From BS750m-G4 sp964472195 (GTDB lineage Bacteria; Bacteroidota; Ignavibacteria; Tepidaquicellales; Tepidaquicellaceae), in assembly GCA_964472195.1 (NCBI GenBank), contig CAYYJH010000051.1, positions 1 to 21,921 on the forward strand: a DNA stretch of 21,921 nt. Direction: 5' to 3'. Below, one piece after another: positions 8,420 to 16,575 of the stretch; positions within the stretch are counted from its first letter, which is position 1; each line of letters begins with the position of its first letter. The notes under the pieces were generated by a model that searched no databases, was not told where the DNA came from, and saw only the letters and a list, made by a program, of their open reading frames with translations. The translations under genes and the position numbers were made by a program.

Positions 8420-9232
8420 ATGATCTTTTTAACATTAATATTAGGAACATTAAGGGAAGCTATAGCAAAGAAGATATTTCTCGGTTTCTTTGCAATATCA
8501 ACAATCATTATTCTTGTTTTTCTTCTGGTTGTAAATGTTGATTCAGTTGAGGGAATGGTGGATGTAATGGAGTCCACCGGGGATGATGCAGTTAGACAAT
8601 TAGTGATTGGTTTTCAAATTGTCATGTTAAATATTTCTTATTTACTTATCATTACATTTTGTTTAATTTCAGTTTCGTCATTCATTCCTTCTATGCTTGA
8701 GAAAGGTAACATCGATCTACTATTATCAAAACCAATTTCCAGGGCAAAGATTATTTTAGGAAAGTTTTCCGGAGGAGTTGTACTAATATTTTTTAGCCTT
8801 GTTTATTTGATAGGGTTTGTGTGGTTAATTCTTTCAGTAAAATCCGGGTACTGGCATTTTCCTTTTCTATATTCTATTCTGTGGCTCACTCTATCTTTTG
8901 CAGTAATATATTCTTTTGTAATATTTCTGGGACTTACAACAAAAAGTTCTATACTTACAATAATTATTACACTATTTCTTGTTTTTATTATTTCACCTTT
9001 CCTTAGTGTAAGAGAAGAAACTGTGTTTACCTTTATTAAGAACGATGTGTTTAAATTTGTCATAAATTTCTTTTATTATATTCTTCCAAAACCATCCGAT
9101 ATAAATACTATATGTGCTAACATCATAACAGGTGAACCTATAAAATCCTATCAACCCATAATAACCTCTCTGCTGTTTATGGTTACAATGCTTTCAGTTT
9201 CGATTTTATATTTCAGGAAAAGAGATTACTAA
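8420..9232 (+). CDS. ABC-2 type transporter permease
   Basis: A 270-residue integral membrane protein with about six hydrophobic segments (roughly 19-39, 63-88, 113-138, 150-170, 175-195 and 248-265). The segment EKGNIDLLLSKPISRAKIILGKFSGG is the hallmark of ABC-2 permeases, where 'E.G....LLs.PisR..i..gK' precedes the third membrane helix. It lies between the ATPase (24 bases upstream) and a lipoprotein (29 bases downstream), so the three form an operon. An ATG at 8406 opens only a five-codon frame, so the start at 8420 is used. Confidence 0.88.
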   Translation: MIFLTLILGTLREAIAKKIFLGFFAISTIIILVFLLVVNVDSVEGMVDVMESTGDDAVRQLVIGFQIVMLNISYLLIITFCLISVSSFIPSMLEKGNIDLLLSKPISRAKIILGKFSGGVVLIFFSLVYLIGFVWLILSVKSGYWHFPFLYSILWLTLSFAVIYSFVIFLGLTTKSSILTIIITLFLVFIISPFLSVREETVFTFIKNDVFKFVINFFYYILPKPSDINTICANIITGEPIKSYQPIITSLLFMVTMLSVSILYFRKRDY

Positions 9233-9261
9233 TTTTTAATTAATAATTTCATAAAGCAAAG

Positions 9262-10353
9262 ATGAAAACTTTGAAACAATCAAATATATTAATTTTATTT
9301 TTGTTTCTTTCATCCCTGTTCTATTTTTCATGTGATAAAAAACCAATCCCCGAAGAACTCCCGGCATCAGTCAGAAAAAACCTTACTTTACTACAGGAAG
9401 ATCCGCAGTTTGTTATGTATATGAATTTCAGAAGTATGCGAGTGACTGATTTCTGGGAAAATAATATTTCTGATTCCTTGATGAATGCGGAGAGAACATT
9501 CGGTAGTATTCTTAGTACATTTAAGATAGCAACCGGAGCATCGATTTCCGAAGGTCTGGATGAGTTTTATTATTCAAACTCATGGATGGGGGAAAATGCA
9601 ATTGTACTTAAGGGAGTTTTTGATTTGAACAGATTAAATTCTTTTCTGGAAAAAGACACTTTGTTTTCGAAGAATGAATATGAGAACGGTGTTACGATAT
9701 ACATGCACAGTAATAATAATCTTTATTTTTTCTTTAAAGATAACTTTACTTTATGTGCGAGTAATTACATGAAGCAAATCGATAAGATGATTGCAGTTCA
9801 GGATACTTCAAATACCGGTCTTTTATTGAACAGAGGTTTGTTAAGAGCCATAGAAGGAACTAATTATAAGAGCGATTTATGGATGGTCTCCACAGAACAA
9901 TCTTTCATAAGGGGTATCTTTGTTAATTTTGTTGAGTCAAAGATAGGAGACGCATCAGGAGAAACCCGGCGTGAGCTGGATTCTTTACTCTATGAAGAAG
10001 AGGGTAAAGATTCAGTATCGAAAGAAGAAGATTTGGTAATTAACAAACTGTACAAAGGTATTAATGAAATTTCTTTTTCAGCTAAAATGACAGAAGACCT
10101 TAAATTTATTATTCAGTTCGAATGTGTAAACGAGACAACATCCCGCTATTTGGAAAAGGTTTTAAGCGGTATGATCACAATGTCGAGGCTAAGTTCTGCA
10201 TTCAGGGAAGATCATAAACCATCGGTTACAGAAAATATTCTGGAAAGTATAGATATAAACAGGTATGACAGTTCTGTTTATATCAACATATTAATAACTG
10301 GTGAAAACATTGCTGATTTCAGGAAGAATGTGCTCTTAACAAAACCGGATTAA
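9262..10353 (+). CDS. uncharacterised lipoprotein of the ABC operon
   Basis: A 363-residue predicted lipoprotein. The N-terminus has two Lys residues, a hydrophobic stretch and a lipobox-like FYFSC with C24 as the lipidation site. The mature part looks like a large soluble domain: YMNFRSMRVTDFWENNI near the start, NAIVLKGVFDLNRLNSFLE and a central NNLYFFFKDNFTLCASN. It loosely resembles DUF3352-like envelope proteins but I cannot assign it. It starts 29 bases after the permease, so it is probably cotranscribed and acts at the membrane with the transporter. It converges on fbp with only 13 bases between the two stop codons and no terminator visible there. Confidence 0.75.
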   Translation: MKTLKQSNILILFLFLSSLFYFSCDKKPIPEELPASVRKNLTLLQEDPQFVMYMNFRSMRVTDFWENNISDSLMNAERTFGSILSTFKIATGASISEGLDEFYYSNSWMGENAIVLKGVFDLNRLNSFLEKDTLFSKNEYENGVTIYMHSNNNLYFFFKDNFTLCASNYMKQIDKMIAVQDTSNTGLLLNRGLLRAIEGTNYKSDLWMVSTEQSFIRGIFVNFVESKIGDASGETRRELDSLLYEEEGKDSVSKEEDLVINKLYKGINEISFSAKMTEDLKFIIQFECVNETTSRYLEKVLSGMITMSRLSSAFREDHKPSVTENILESIDINRYDSSVYINILITGENIADFRKNVLLTKPD

Positions 10354-10366
10354 TTTCTAAACAACC

Positions 10367-11380
10367 CTATTTCTTACTTAAAAATTTTTCAGCCATAAGA
10401 ACATCGTCCTCGCTTCCTATGAAAAGTGGTGTTCTTTGATGCAGTTCCGTTGGTTCAATCTCAAGAATTCTTTTTTTACCGTTCGTACCTCTTCCACCTG
10501 CTTGTTCAACAATGAAGCTTAATGGATTTGCTTCGTACATAAGTCTTAGTTTACCATTCTTGTTCTTTGAATCAGCGGGGTAAATAAATATACCTCCGTA
10601 TAAAAGATTACGATGGAAATCTGCGACCAAAGAGCCAACGTATCTTGATGAATAAGGTCTTTGAGTATCCTTATCTACTTGTTTAATATAATTAATATAA
10701 TCCTGTACTCCTTTAGACCATTTCGAAAAATTACCCTCATTCACTGAATAGATCTTTGACTTTTTAGGTGTTTGAATGTTTTCGCTGCTTAGTAAGAATT
10801 CACCAACACTTGGGTCCAACGTAAAGCAATGCACACCTTTGCCAGCAGTATATACTAAAACCGTGCTGGAACCGTACACAACATACCCAGCAGCTATTTG
10901 ATGGACTCCTTTTTGAAGACAATCTTCAATGGTTCCAGGTCCACTTTCTGATTTTCTCTTGTAAATAGAGAATATTGTCCCTATAGATATATTTGCATCG
11001 ATATTAGATGAGCCATCTAAAGGATCACAATGAACAACATATTTGTTTGGTATGAAGTTAATGGAATACTTTTCTTCAATAGGTACGAAAGTATCTTCCT
11101 CCTCTGAAGAGAATGCGCAAACATGTCCCCCAGTATTTAAAGTGTATGTTAATGTATCGTTTGCATATACGTCCAGCTTTTTGACCTCTTCACCCTGAAC
11201 ATTAACATCACCGGTGAATCCTAAGATGTCGATAAGTCCTGCTCTGTTAACTTCCTGAGAGATAACTTTACATGATAGGGCAATATCGGACAGCAAGTTT
11301 GAGAGCTGCCCCGTAGCTTCAGGGAATTTACGTTCCTCGTCAATTATGTGTCTATAAAATGTTTTAAAATTTGTTACCAT
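10367..11380 (-). CDS. fbp: fructose-1,6-bisphosphatase, class I
   Basis: Gluconeogenic enzyme: fructose 1,6-bisphosphate + water to fructose 6-phosphate + phosphate, Mg-dependent, cytoplasmic. Seen: metal and catalytic signature DPLDGSSNIDANISIGTIFSIY, a YSVNEGN substrate-region motif, YVGSLVADFHRNLLYGGIFIYP, and the LRLMYEANPLSFIVEQAGG block close to the C-terminus, all typical of class I FBPase. The 337-residue length is standard. It lies 36 bases downstream of radA on the same strand, which suggests cotranscription without a functional link. Confidence 0.95.
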   Translation of the reverse strand: MVTNFKTFYRHIIDEERKFPEATGQLSNLLSDIALSCKVISQEVNRAGLIDILGFTGDVNVQGEEVKKLDVYANDTLTYTLNTGGHVCAFSSEEEDTFVPIEEKYSINFIPNKYVVHCDPLDGSSNIDANISIGTIFSIYKRKSESGPGTIEDCLQKGVHQIAAGYVVYGSSTVLVYTAGKGVHCFTLDPSVGEFLLSSENIQTPKKSKIYSVNEGNFSKWSKGVQDYINYIKQVDKDTQRPYSSRYVGSLVADFHRNLLYGGIFIYPADSKNKNGKLRLMYEANPLSFIVEQAGGRGTNGKKRILEIEPTELHQRTPLFIGSEDDVLMAEKFLSKK

Positions 11381-11416
11381 TTCGTTTGTTTTTGATTTGT
11401 TTATAAAATTTATTTG

Positions 11417-12784
11417 TTACATTAAAATTTCAATAGCATTATTTATTTTTTCAACTCCGACAATCTCAGCTTTGAATTTCTTTTTGTAAATATTTTTCAA
11501 ATTCCCTTTAGGAATTATTATTTTTTTAAAACCAAGTTTGGTTGATTCGGTAATTCGTTTATCGATGTAAGAAATAGTTCGGATTTCTCCTGATAAACCA
11601 ATTTCACCGAGCATGACTGTTTCAGAATCGATAGGAATATCTTTAAATGAAGAATATATACTCATACCGATAGCGAGATCAATTGCGGGTTCGTCTATTT
11701 TAACACCGCCAGCAATGTTTAAGAAAATATCAGATTTATTAAGGAATAATCCCAGTTTTTTTTCGAGAACAGCAATAATTATGTTTAACTTTTTGTAATC
11801 AAAGCCCATTGACGTTCGTTGAGGAATACCATAGTTCGTTGAGGTTACAAGAGCCTGAACTTCAATCAGGATCGGTCGTGTTCCCTCGAGCGAAGCAGAG
11901 ATAACACATCCGGAGGCGCCATAATTTCTTTGTGATAGGAATACCTCACTTGGATTTAATACTTCTTTCAATCCTTTATCAGTCATTTCGAAAATGCCTA
12001 TTTCATTTGTAGAGCCAAAACGGTTCTTAATTCCTCTTAATATTCTGTAGAAATGAGTTTTTTCGCCTTCGAATTGTAGAACAACGTCTACCATATGCTC
12101 GAGAACTTTCGGGCCTGCGATAACTCCATCTTTTGTAATATGTCCGACTATGAAGACCGGAATGTTTTGAGATTTCGAAATTTTTATTAACATTGCTGTT
12201 GACTCACGAAGCTGCGTTATCGTACCGGGCGCACTATCTAATTCCGGATGGTAAATAGCCTGTATTGAATCTATTACTATCAAATCAGGTTTCTCTTTTT
12301 CGACTACTGCATCTATTATTTCGAGGTTAGTCTCGGATAAAATATAAAAATTCTTAAGGTTGTAGTTCAATCTTTCGCATCGGAGCTTTATCTGAATCCC
12401 GGATTCCTCACCGCTTACATATAGAATTTTCTTTGCTTCGAGGTTATTTGCAATTTGAAGCATAAGAGTTGATTTTCCAATTCCCGGATCACCGCCAATT
12501 AATATAACTGATCCCGTAACAACACCTCCCCCAAGAACTCTATCAAATTCTGTTATACCTGTTTTAAACCTAACGCTGTCAATTTGGGTAATATCGGAAA
12601 TCGACTTAAGGTCGGCTGATTGTTTTAGGAGTGAAGACGATCTGTTTGAAGTTCTTTTATCTTTATCGATGATTTCTTCAATAAGAGTGTTCCATTCATC
12701 ACAATCAGGGCATCTACCAATCCACCTGGGAGTAGAGTATCCACAATTTTGACATACATATTTAGTCTTTACTTTTGCAGGCAT
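11417..12784 (-). CDS. radA: DNA repair protein RadA/Sms
   Basis: RecA-like ATPase that promotes branch migration in recombinational repair. Seen in order: C4 zinc finger with C11, C14, C25 and C28 (CQNCGY...GRCPDCDEWNT), Walker A GGDPGIGKST at 97-106, Walker B LIVIDSIQ near 168-175, the diagnostic KNRFG motif at 253-257, and a C-terminal Lon-protease-like domain (about 280-455) with GGVKIDEPAIDLAIGMSI and LGEIGLSGEIR. The 455-residue length is standard. Two short inverted repeats lie in the leader upstream of the ATG. Confidence 0.96.
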   Translation of the reverse strand: MPAKVKTKYVCQNCGYSTPRWIGRCPDCDEWNTLIEEIIDKDKRTSNRSSSLLKQSADLKSISDITQIDSVRFKTGITEFDRVLGGGVVTGSVILIGGDPGIGKSTLMLQIANNLEAKKILYVSGEESGIQIKLRCERLNYNLKNFYILSETNLEIIDAVVEKEKPDLIVIDSIQAIYHPELDSAPGTITQLRESTAMLIKISKSQNIPVFIVGHITKDGVIAGPKVLEHMVDVVLQFEGEKTHFYRILRGIKNRFGSTNEIGIFEMTDKGLKEVLNPSEVFLSQRNYGASGCVISASLEGTRPILIEVQALVTSTNYGIPQRTSMGFDYKKLNIIIAVLEKKLGLFLNKSDIFLNIAGGVKIDEPAIDLAIGMSIYSSFKDIPIDSETVMLGEIGLSGEIRTISYIDKRITESTKLGFKKIIIPKGNLKNIYKKKFKAEIVGVEKINNAIEILM

Positions 12785-12800
12785 AAAACATTAACTATGT

Positions 12801-12826
12801 AATTGTTTAAATCAATATAAACAATT
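12801..12826. repeat. 9-bp perfect inverted repeat in the radA leader
   Basis: Arms AATTGTTTA (12801-12809) and TAAACAATT (12818-12826) flank an 8-base loop, 16 bases upstream of the radA ATG. There is no T-run on either strand, so it is more likely an operator or leader hairpin than a terminator. In such AT-rich DNA, chance is a real alternative. Confidence 0.35.
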
Positions 12827-12847
12827 TAAAAAATATATTGAAGAAGC

Positions 12848-12866
12848 AAACTTTAAATGAAAGTTT
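12848..12866. repeat. 7-bp perfect inverted repeat between the TPR gene and radA
   Basis: Arms AAACTTT (12848-12854) and AAAGTTT (12860-12866) with a 5-base loop. It could be a weak processing or termination hairpin after the TPR gene. The T-run on the minus strand comes only about 15 bases later, so it is not a classical terminator. Confidence 0.3.
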
Positions 12867-12919
12867 ATTTCACACAATTATTGAGGAAGTCCTTCTTTAA
12901 GAATAAGATATAGTGAATA

Positions 12920-14017
12920 TTATTTTTTATATTCGTTCAGATAACCTTTTGCTTGAGCGATATAAGTTTTTAAATTCCCTTCTAAATTTGGATTTAATTT
13001 TATTGCTTGTTCCCAATCTTTCAAAGATTGTTCAATGTTAAGTGCAGAATTGAAATTTGCAAAGCCTCGGTTTACATATGCATCTGCAAAATTTGAGTCG
13101 AGTTGTATTGCAACATTAAAATCATTAATCGCTTCATTATAATCCTTTAAATTCGAGTATGCATAACCCCTTGCATTAAAAATAACCGGGTTAGCCGGAT
13201 CCAGTTCTATAGCTTTATTGAAATCATTAATTGACAGGTCATAATCACCCACACTTGAATATGTGAATCCTCTGTTAATATATGCGTCTTTATTGTTCAG
13301 GTCTAATTCGATTGCCCTGTCATAATTGCCAAGTGCTTCAGCATATTTTTTAATATTTGCATACGCATAACCTCTTGCGTTAAAATATGTTGAATTATCA
13401 TAATTGAGTTTAATTGCATTACTGAAATCCTCTATTGCTTTGTAATAATCTTTTAGATTTGTATTTGCAAAACCTCTGTTTGAGTATGCTTCTTCGTATT
13501 CAGGATCGATGTTGATAGCATTCGTGTAATCATTAACAGCCTTGTTGTAATCTTTCATAACAGCATAGATGTAACCTCTCCGGTTGAAATATTCGGCTTT
13601 AGTTTGATCGAGTTCAATTGCTTTGTTGAAATCTTCTAACGCTTTCTTATATTCGTTTAAAGTGATAAATGCATAACCACGAGCATCGTAATATGCAGCA
13701 TTGTTTGGGTTGAGGTCAATAGATTCATCAATGTCTTCTATTCCTTTTCTGATATCATTTTGTGCGATATAAAGTTTTCCGCGTTGATAGTATGCTTCAG
13801 CATTATCGGAATTGTGACCTATCGCTATGTTAAAGTCTTCCAACGCCTTAGCATATTCTTTCTTATTAAATTTTTCTATTCCGCTCTCGAGGAATTTATC
13901 CGATTCAACTGGGTTTTTTGGTTTGCAGCCGTTTAAAGAATGAAATCCTGCAAAGATTAAGATTACTAACAGTGTTTCTAAAATCCGTCTATAGTGATTG
14001 TTTAAATGTGAATTCAT
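12920..14017 (-). CDS. TPR-repeat lipoprotein (nine repeats)
   Basis: A 365-residue envelope protein. The N-terminus carries RR, a hydrophobic stretch and lipobox LNGC (C31). The rest is nine 34-residue tetratricopeptide repeats from about residue 42 to near residue 355, each with the A..Y...G......Y..A..(D/N)...AI.L.P pattern (for example RGYAYSNLKDYNEAINDFNVAIQLD). Repeats 5, 7 and 9 share AYxNRGF while 6 and 8 share FNARGYAY, so a two-repeat (68-residue) unit has been duplicated. TPR arrays are protein-protein scaffolds; the partner is unknown. It is the first gene of the minus-strand run TPR-radA-fbp, 135 bases before radA. Confidence 0.88.
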   Translation of the reverse strand: MNSHLNNHYRRILETLLVILIFAGFHSLNGCKPKNPVESDKFLESGIEKFNKKEYAKALEDFNIAIGHNSDNAEAYYQRGKLYIAQNDIRKGIEDIDESIDLNPNNAAYYDARGYAFITLNEYKKALEDFNKAIELDQTKAEYFNRRGYIYAVMKDYNKAVNDYTNAINIDPEYEEAYSNRGFANTNLKDYYKAIEDFSNAIKLNYDNSTYFNARGYAYANIKKYAEALGNYDRAIELDLNNKDAYINRGFTYSSVGDYDLSINDFNKAIELDPANPVIFNARGYAYSNLKDYNEAINDFNVAIQLDSNFADAYVNRGFANFNSALNIEQSLKDWEQAIKLNPNLEGNLKTYIAQAKGYLNEYKK

Positions 14018-14337
14018 TTTACTATCCTAATTTAATGTTAATGAATTATGAACTCAATTAATATTTAACGAAAATGAGTACCTGAAATATAAAAAATTCT
14101 TTAAGTTAATTTAAGTGGGAAATAAGTGGAGTGAAGAAATTGTAAAACTAAGAACTGACATAGGAGAATTAAACTTATCATTTCGAAATGACTAGATTGA
14201 TTTGTAATACTATAGAATTTTATATTGATTTTTCAGTATATCTTATTACATTATAGCATTATTTAATTAAAGAATTATCATAAACAAATTTATTATATAT
14301 TTTTATTTTTATTTGTTAATTAATAAAAGCAACAGAA
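14018..14337. other. divergent intergenic region upstream of lysW
   Basis: About 320 AT-rich bases between the TPR gene (leftward) and lysW (rightward), so it must hold promoters for both. The only sharp element I see is a perfect 14-base palindrome, TCATTTCGAAATGA, at 14178-14191. No open frame with coding character, tRNA or recognised riboswitch is evident, and I could not place a confident -10/-35 pair. Confidence 0.5.
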
Positions 14338-14502
14338 ATGGTAGAATGTGTTTTATGTGGTTACGAAATCTCTTTACCGGAAGATACAGAGATTGGTGAA
14401 TTGATTCCCTGCGCTGAATGCGGCTCTGAGATGGAAGTCACCGGTATTAATCCTTATACTATTAAAGAAGCACCACAGGAAGAAGAAGATTGGGGTGAGT
14501 AA
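14338..14502 (+). CDS. lysW: LysW, amino-group carrier protein
   Basis: A 54-residue acidic protein that carries the growing amino acid on the gamma-carboxyl of its C-terminal Glu during lysine (or ornithine/arginine) synthesis, protecting the alpha-amino group and presenting it to successive enzymes. Seen: two CxxC pairs (C4/C7 and C25/C28) forming the zinc knuckle, the central GELIPCAECGSEMEV core, a Glu-rich tail, and the diagnostic C-terminus EDWGE ending at E54. Length and end match the Thermus LysW that I remember. It is so short that size-filtered gene callers would miss it. It is the first gene of the cluster, separated from lysX by 202 bases, unlike the tightly packed genes after that. 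Confidence 0.95.
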   Translation: MVECVLCGYEISLPEDTEIGELIPCAECGSEMEVTGINPYTIKEAPQEEEDWGE

Positions 14503-14672
14503 AATAATCAAAGTCATGGGAATTATAATTGGTGGCATACTGTAGTGTGAATGTAGTTTCGTTGAATATGTTTATCTTTTATCACTGACTGATTAATAAA
14601 TCTTGTTGTGATTACCTTGAGGTTGATGATTTTCTTATCACTACTATTATCATAACCAGGATTTAATTTGAT

Positions 14673-14678
14673 TATAAT
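14673..14678 (+). promoter_or_regulatory. possible -10 element before lysX
   Basis: TATAAT lies 26 bases before the lysX ATG inside the 202-base lysW-lysX gap, with no good -35 hexamer at the usual spacing. The gap also holds a possible nested hairpin (GTGAT...ATCAC enclosing ACCT-TG-AGGT, around 14610-14645). Either feature would allow lysW and the enzymes to be expressed at different levels. Given the AT content this is weak. Confidence 0.22.
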
Positions 14679-14704
14679 ATAAAAATTTAAAAAGCAATTT
14701 AGCA

Positions 14705-15556
14705 ATGAATATAAGAATTGGATTTTTGCATTCGCTTGTTCGTCCAGAAGAGAAGTATTTAATCAAGGAATTAAAAGCGAGGCGTAATGTTGAATGCAAT
14801 ATGATTGATGATCGGAAGCTATATTTTAAACTTGGACAAAAAGATTTTAATGCAGATATTATATTAGAAAGATGTATTAATCATTCCAGAGCCTTACATG
14901 CATTACGACTTTTCGAATCCTTTGGCTTACGGTGTGTTAATACATCAAAAGTTGCTACTATATGTGGTGATAAACTGCTGACATCTATAGCTCTTTCTGA
15001 AAATGACGTACCTCAGCCGGAAGTTAGGGTAGCGTTTACTGAAGATTCTGCTTTACAGGCAATTGAGGATTTAGGATATCCAGTAGTATTAAAGCCAGCA
15101 GTTGGGTCTTGGGGAAGGTTATTAGCAAAAATTAATGACCGTGATGCAGCAGAAGCAATTTTAGAACATAAAACAATTCTCGGTTCATACCATCATTCGA
15201 TTTTTTATATTCAAAAATATATTCAAAAAAACGACCGGGATATTCGTGCTTTTGTTATTGGGGATAAATGTGTTGCCGCAATTTATCGAAATAGTGAGCA
15301 CTGGATTACGAATACTGCCCAGGGAGCAATAGCGAGTAATTGCCCAGTTACAGAAAAACTGAATGATATTGCCGTTAAAGCTGGGAATGCAGTTGGGGGA
15401 GGAGTTGTTGCTGTTGATTTATTTGAAGTAGATGAAGGATACATTGTTAATGAGGTAAATTATACGATGGAATTTAGAAATAGTATTAGCACAACTGGAG
15501 TTGACATTCCGAAGTTGATAATCGATTATGTTATAAAAGTAGCGGAGGAGATATAA
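14705..15556 (+). CDS. lysX: LysX, LysW--2-aminoadipate ligase (ATP-grasp)
   Basis: ATP-dependent ligase (RimK-like ATP-grasp) that joins the amino group of 2-aminoadipate, or glutamate in the arginine branch, to the gamma-carboxyl of LysW E54. Seen: ATP-grasp core GYPVVLKPAVGSWGRLLAKI at 124-143, IFYIQKYI, RDIRAFVIGDKCVAAIYR, and the metal-binding end GGGVVAVDLFEVDEGYIVNEVNYTMEF. Residues N259-S260 (EFRNSIS) occupy the place where, as I recall, LysX enzymes have Asn-Thr/Ala/Ser and the glutamate-specific ArgX enzymes have Gly-Phe; this favours aminoadipate and hence lysine. 283 residues, normal. Its stop precedes the lysY start by one base. Confidence 0.92.
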   Translation: MNIRIGFLHSLVRPEEKYLIKELKARRNVECNMIDDRKLYFKLGQKDFNADIILERCINHSRALHALRLFESFGLRCVNTSKVATICGDKLLTSIALSENDVPQPEVRVAFTEDSALQAIEDLGYPVVLKPAVGSWGRLLAKINDRDAAEAILEHKTILGSYHHSIFYIQKYIQKNDRDIRAFVIGDKCVAAIYRNSEHWITNTAQGAIASNCPVTEKLNDIAVKAGNAVGGGVVAVDLFEVDEGYIVNEVNYTMEFRNSISTTGVDIPKLIIDYVIKVAEEI

Positions 15557-15560
15557 ATTG
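15545..15560 (+). promoter_or_regulatory. strong ribosome binding site deciding the TTG start of lysY
   Basis: GAGGAG ends at 15550, seven bases before a TTG codon (15558-15560) that opens the lysY frame. It overlaps the last codons of lysX. Good Shine-Dalgarno sequences are scarce in this window, so its presence here supports the TTG start. The next in-frame Met (residue 23) would cut off the Rossmann glycine motif. Confidence 0.7.
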
Positions 15561-16550
15561 GATAAGATAACAGTGACTATTGTTGGTGCATCGGGGTATA
15601 CAGGTGGGGAATTGTTACGATTGATGCTTTTCCATCCAAACGTGGAGATAAAGCAAGTATCTTCTGAGAGGTTTGCAGGAAAGCACATCACACGTGTTCA
15701 TCCGAATTTAAGAAAAATTACACAAATGATGTTTTGTAACCAATCTGAAATTCAAAACTGTGATGTTCTATTTGCATGTTTACCGCATGGCTCATCAACC
15801 CGTAGTATGAATCATTATAAATCTTTAGCTAATAAGGTCATTGATCTTAGTGCAGATTTCAGGTTAGACAATAAAGATGGATTTGTTTACGGTATACCAG
15901 AATTACATCGTGAGGAAATGAAACGAACTAATTATGTTTCCAGCGCCGGGTGTAATGCAACTGCTTCAATTTTAGCTTTATATCCATTTTTTAAAAATAA
16001 TCTTGTCGAGCTTGATAAAACGGTTGTGGAAGTTAAGGTTGGTTCCAGTGAAGCTGGAAATAAAGTAAGTGAAAGCTCTCACCATCCTGTTCGTTCCGGT
16101 GCAGTGCGGTCATTCATGGCAACTAATCACAGGCATGTGAAAGAGATCATTCAAGAACTTAGTTTCGGAAAAGAAATCCAGATTCATTTTTCAGCAACTG
16201 CTATTGAGATGGTACGTGGTGTGCTGGCAACCTGTCACGTGTTTTTAAATCAAAATTTCAATGAAAAAGATGTTTGGAAATTATATCGATCTGAATACGG
16301 TAAGGAACCGTTCATTAGAATAGTAAAGGATAGGGAAGGTGTTTATCGCTACCCCGAACCAAAATTATTAATCGGTTCGAATTATTGCGATATAGGGTTT
16401 GAAAAAGATACTACTAATCGTTTAGTAATTATCAGTGCAATCGATAATTTAATGAAAGGTGCTGCCGGTCAAGCAGTTCAGGCTTTCAACATTATGAATG
16501 GTTTCGAAGAGACTCTCGGATTAACTTTCCCTGGCTTGCACCCAATATAG
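15558..16550 (+). CDS. lysY: LysY, LysW-aminoadipate/glutamate 6(5)-phosphate reductase
   Basis: NADPH-dependent reductase, homologous to ArgC, that reduces the acyl phosphate made by LysZ to the LysW-bound semialdehyde. Seen: Rossmann motif GASGYTGGE at 10-18, catalytic C132 in SSAGCNATASILALYPF, and VEVKVGSSEAGNKVSESSHHPVRSGAVR. It also has HRHVKEIIQEL, GSNYCDIGF, NLMKGAAGQAVQAFNIMNGF and the end PGLHPI, a tail shared by LysY/ArgC enzymes. 330 residues. Translation starts at TTG. It is paired with lysX (one base between stop and start) and lies 25 bases before the amidotransferase-like gene. Confidence 0.92.
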   Translation: MDKITVTIVGASGYTGGELLRLMLFHPNVEIKQVSSERFAGKHITRVHPNLRKITQMMFCNQSEIQNCDVLFACLPHGSSTRSMNHYKSLANKVIDLSADFRLDNKDGFVYGIPELHREEMKRTNYVSSAGCNATASILALYPFFKNNLVELDKTVVEVKVGSSEAGNKVSESSHHPVRSGAVRSFMATNHRHVKEIIQELSFGKEIQIHFSATAIEMVRGVLATCHVFLNQNFNEKDVWKLYRSEYGKEPFIRIVKDREGVYRYPEPKLLIGSNYCDIGFEKDTTNRLVIISAIDNLMKGAAGQAVQAFNIMNGFEETLGLTFPGLHPI

Positions 16551-16575
16551 AATTTAGTTATATCAAGATAAAATC

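Noticed and set aside
14018..14337. Lysine riboswitch or T-box upstream of lysW
   Set aside because: The expected conserved cores and long helices are not visible in this AT-rich stretch.
14523..14705. Open frame on the minus strand between lysW and lysX
   Set aside because: 60 codons of low-complexity, Ile/Asn-rich sequence in AT-rich DNA with no recognisable domain. Treated as chance.
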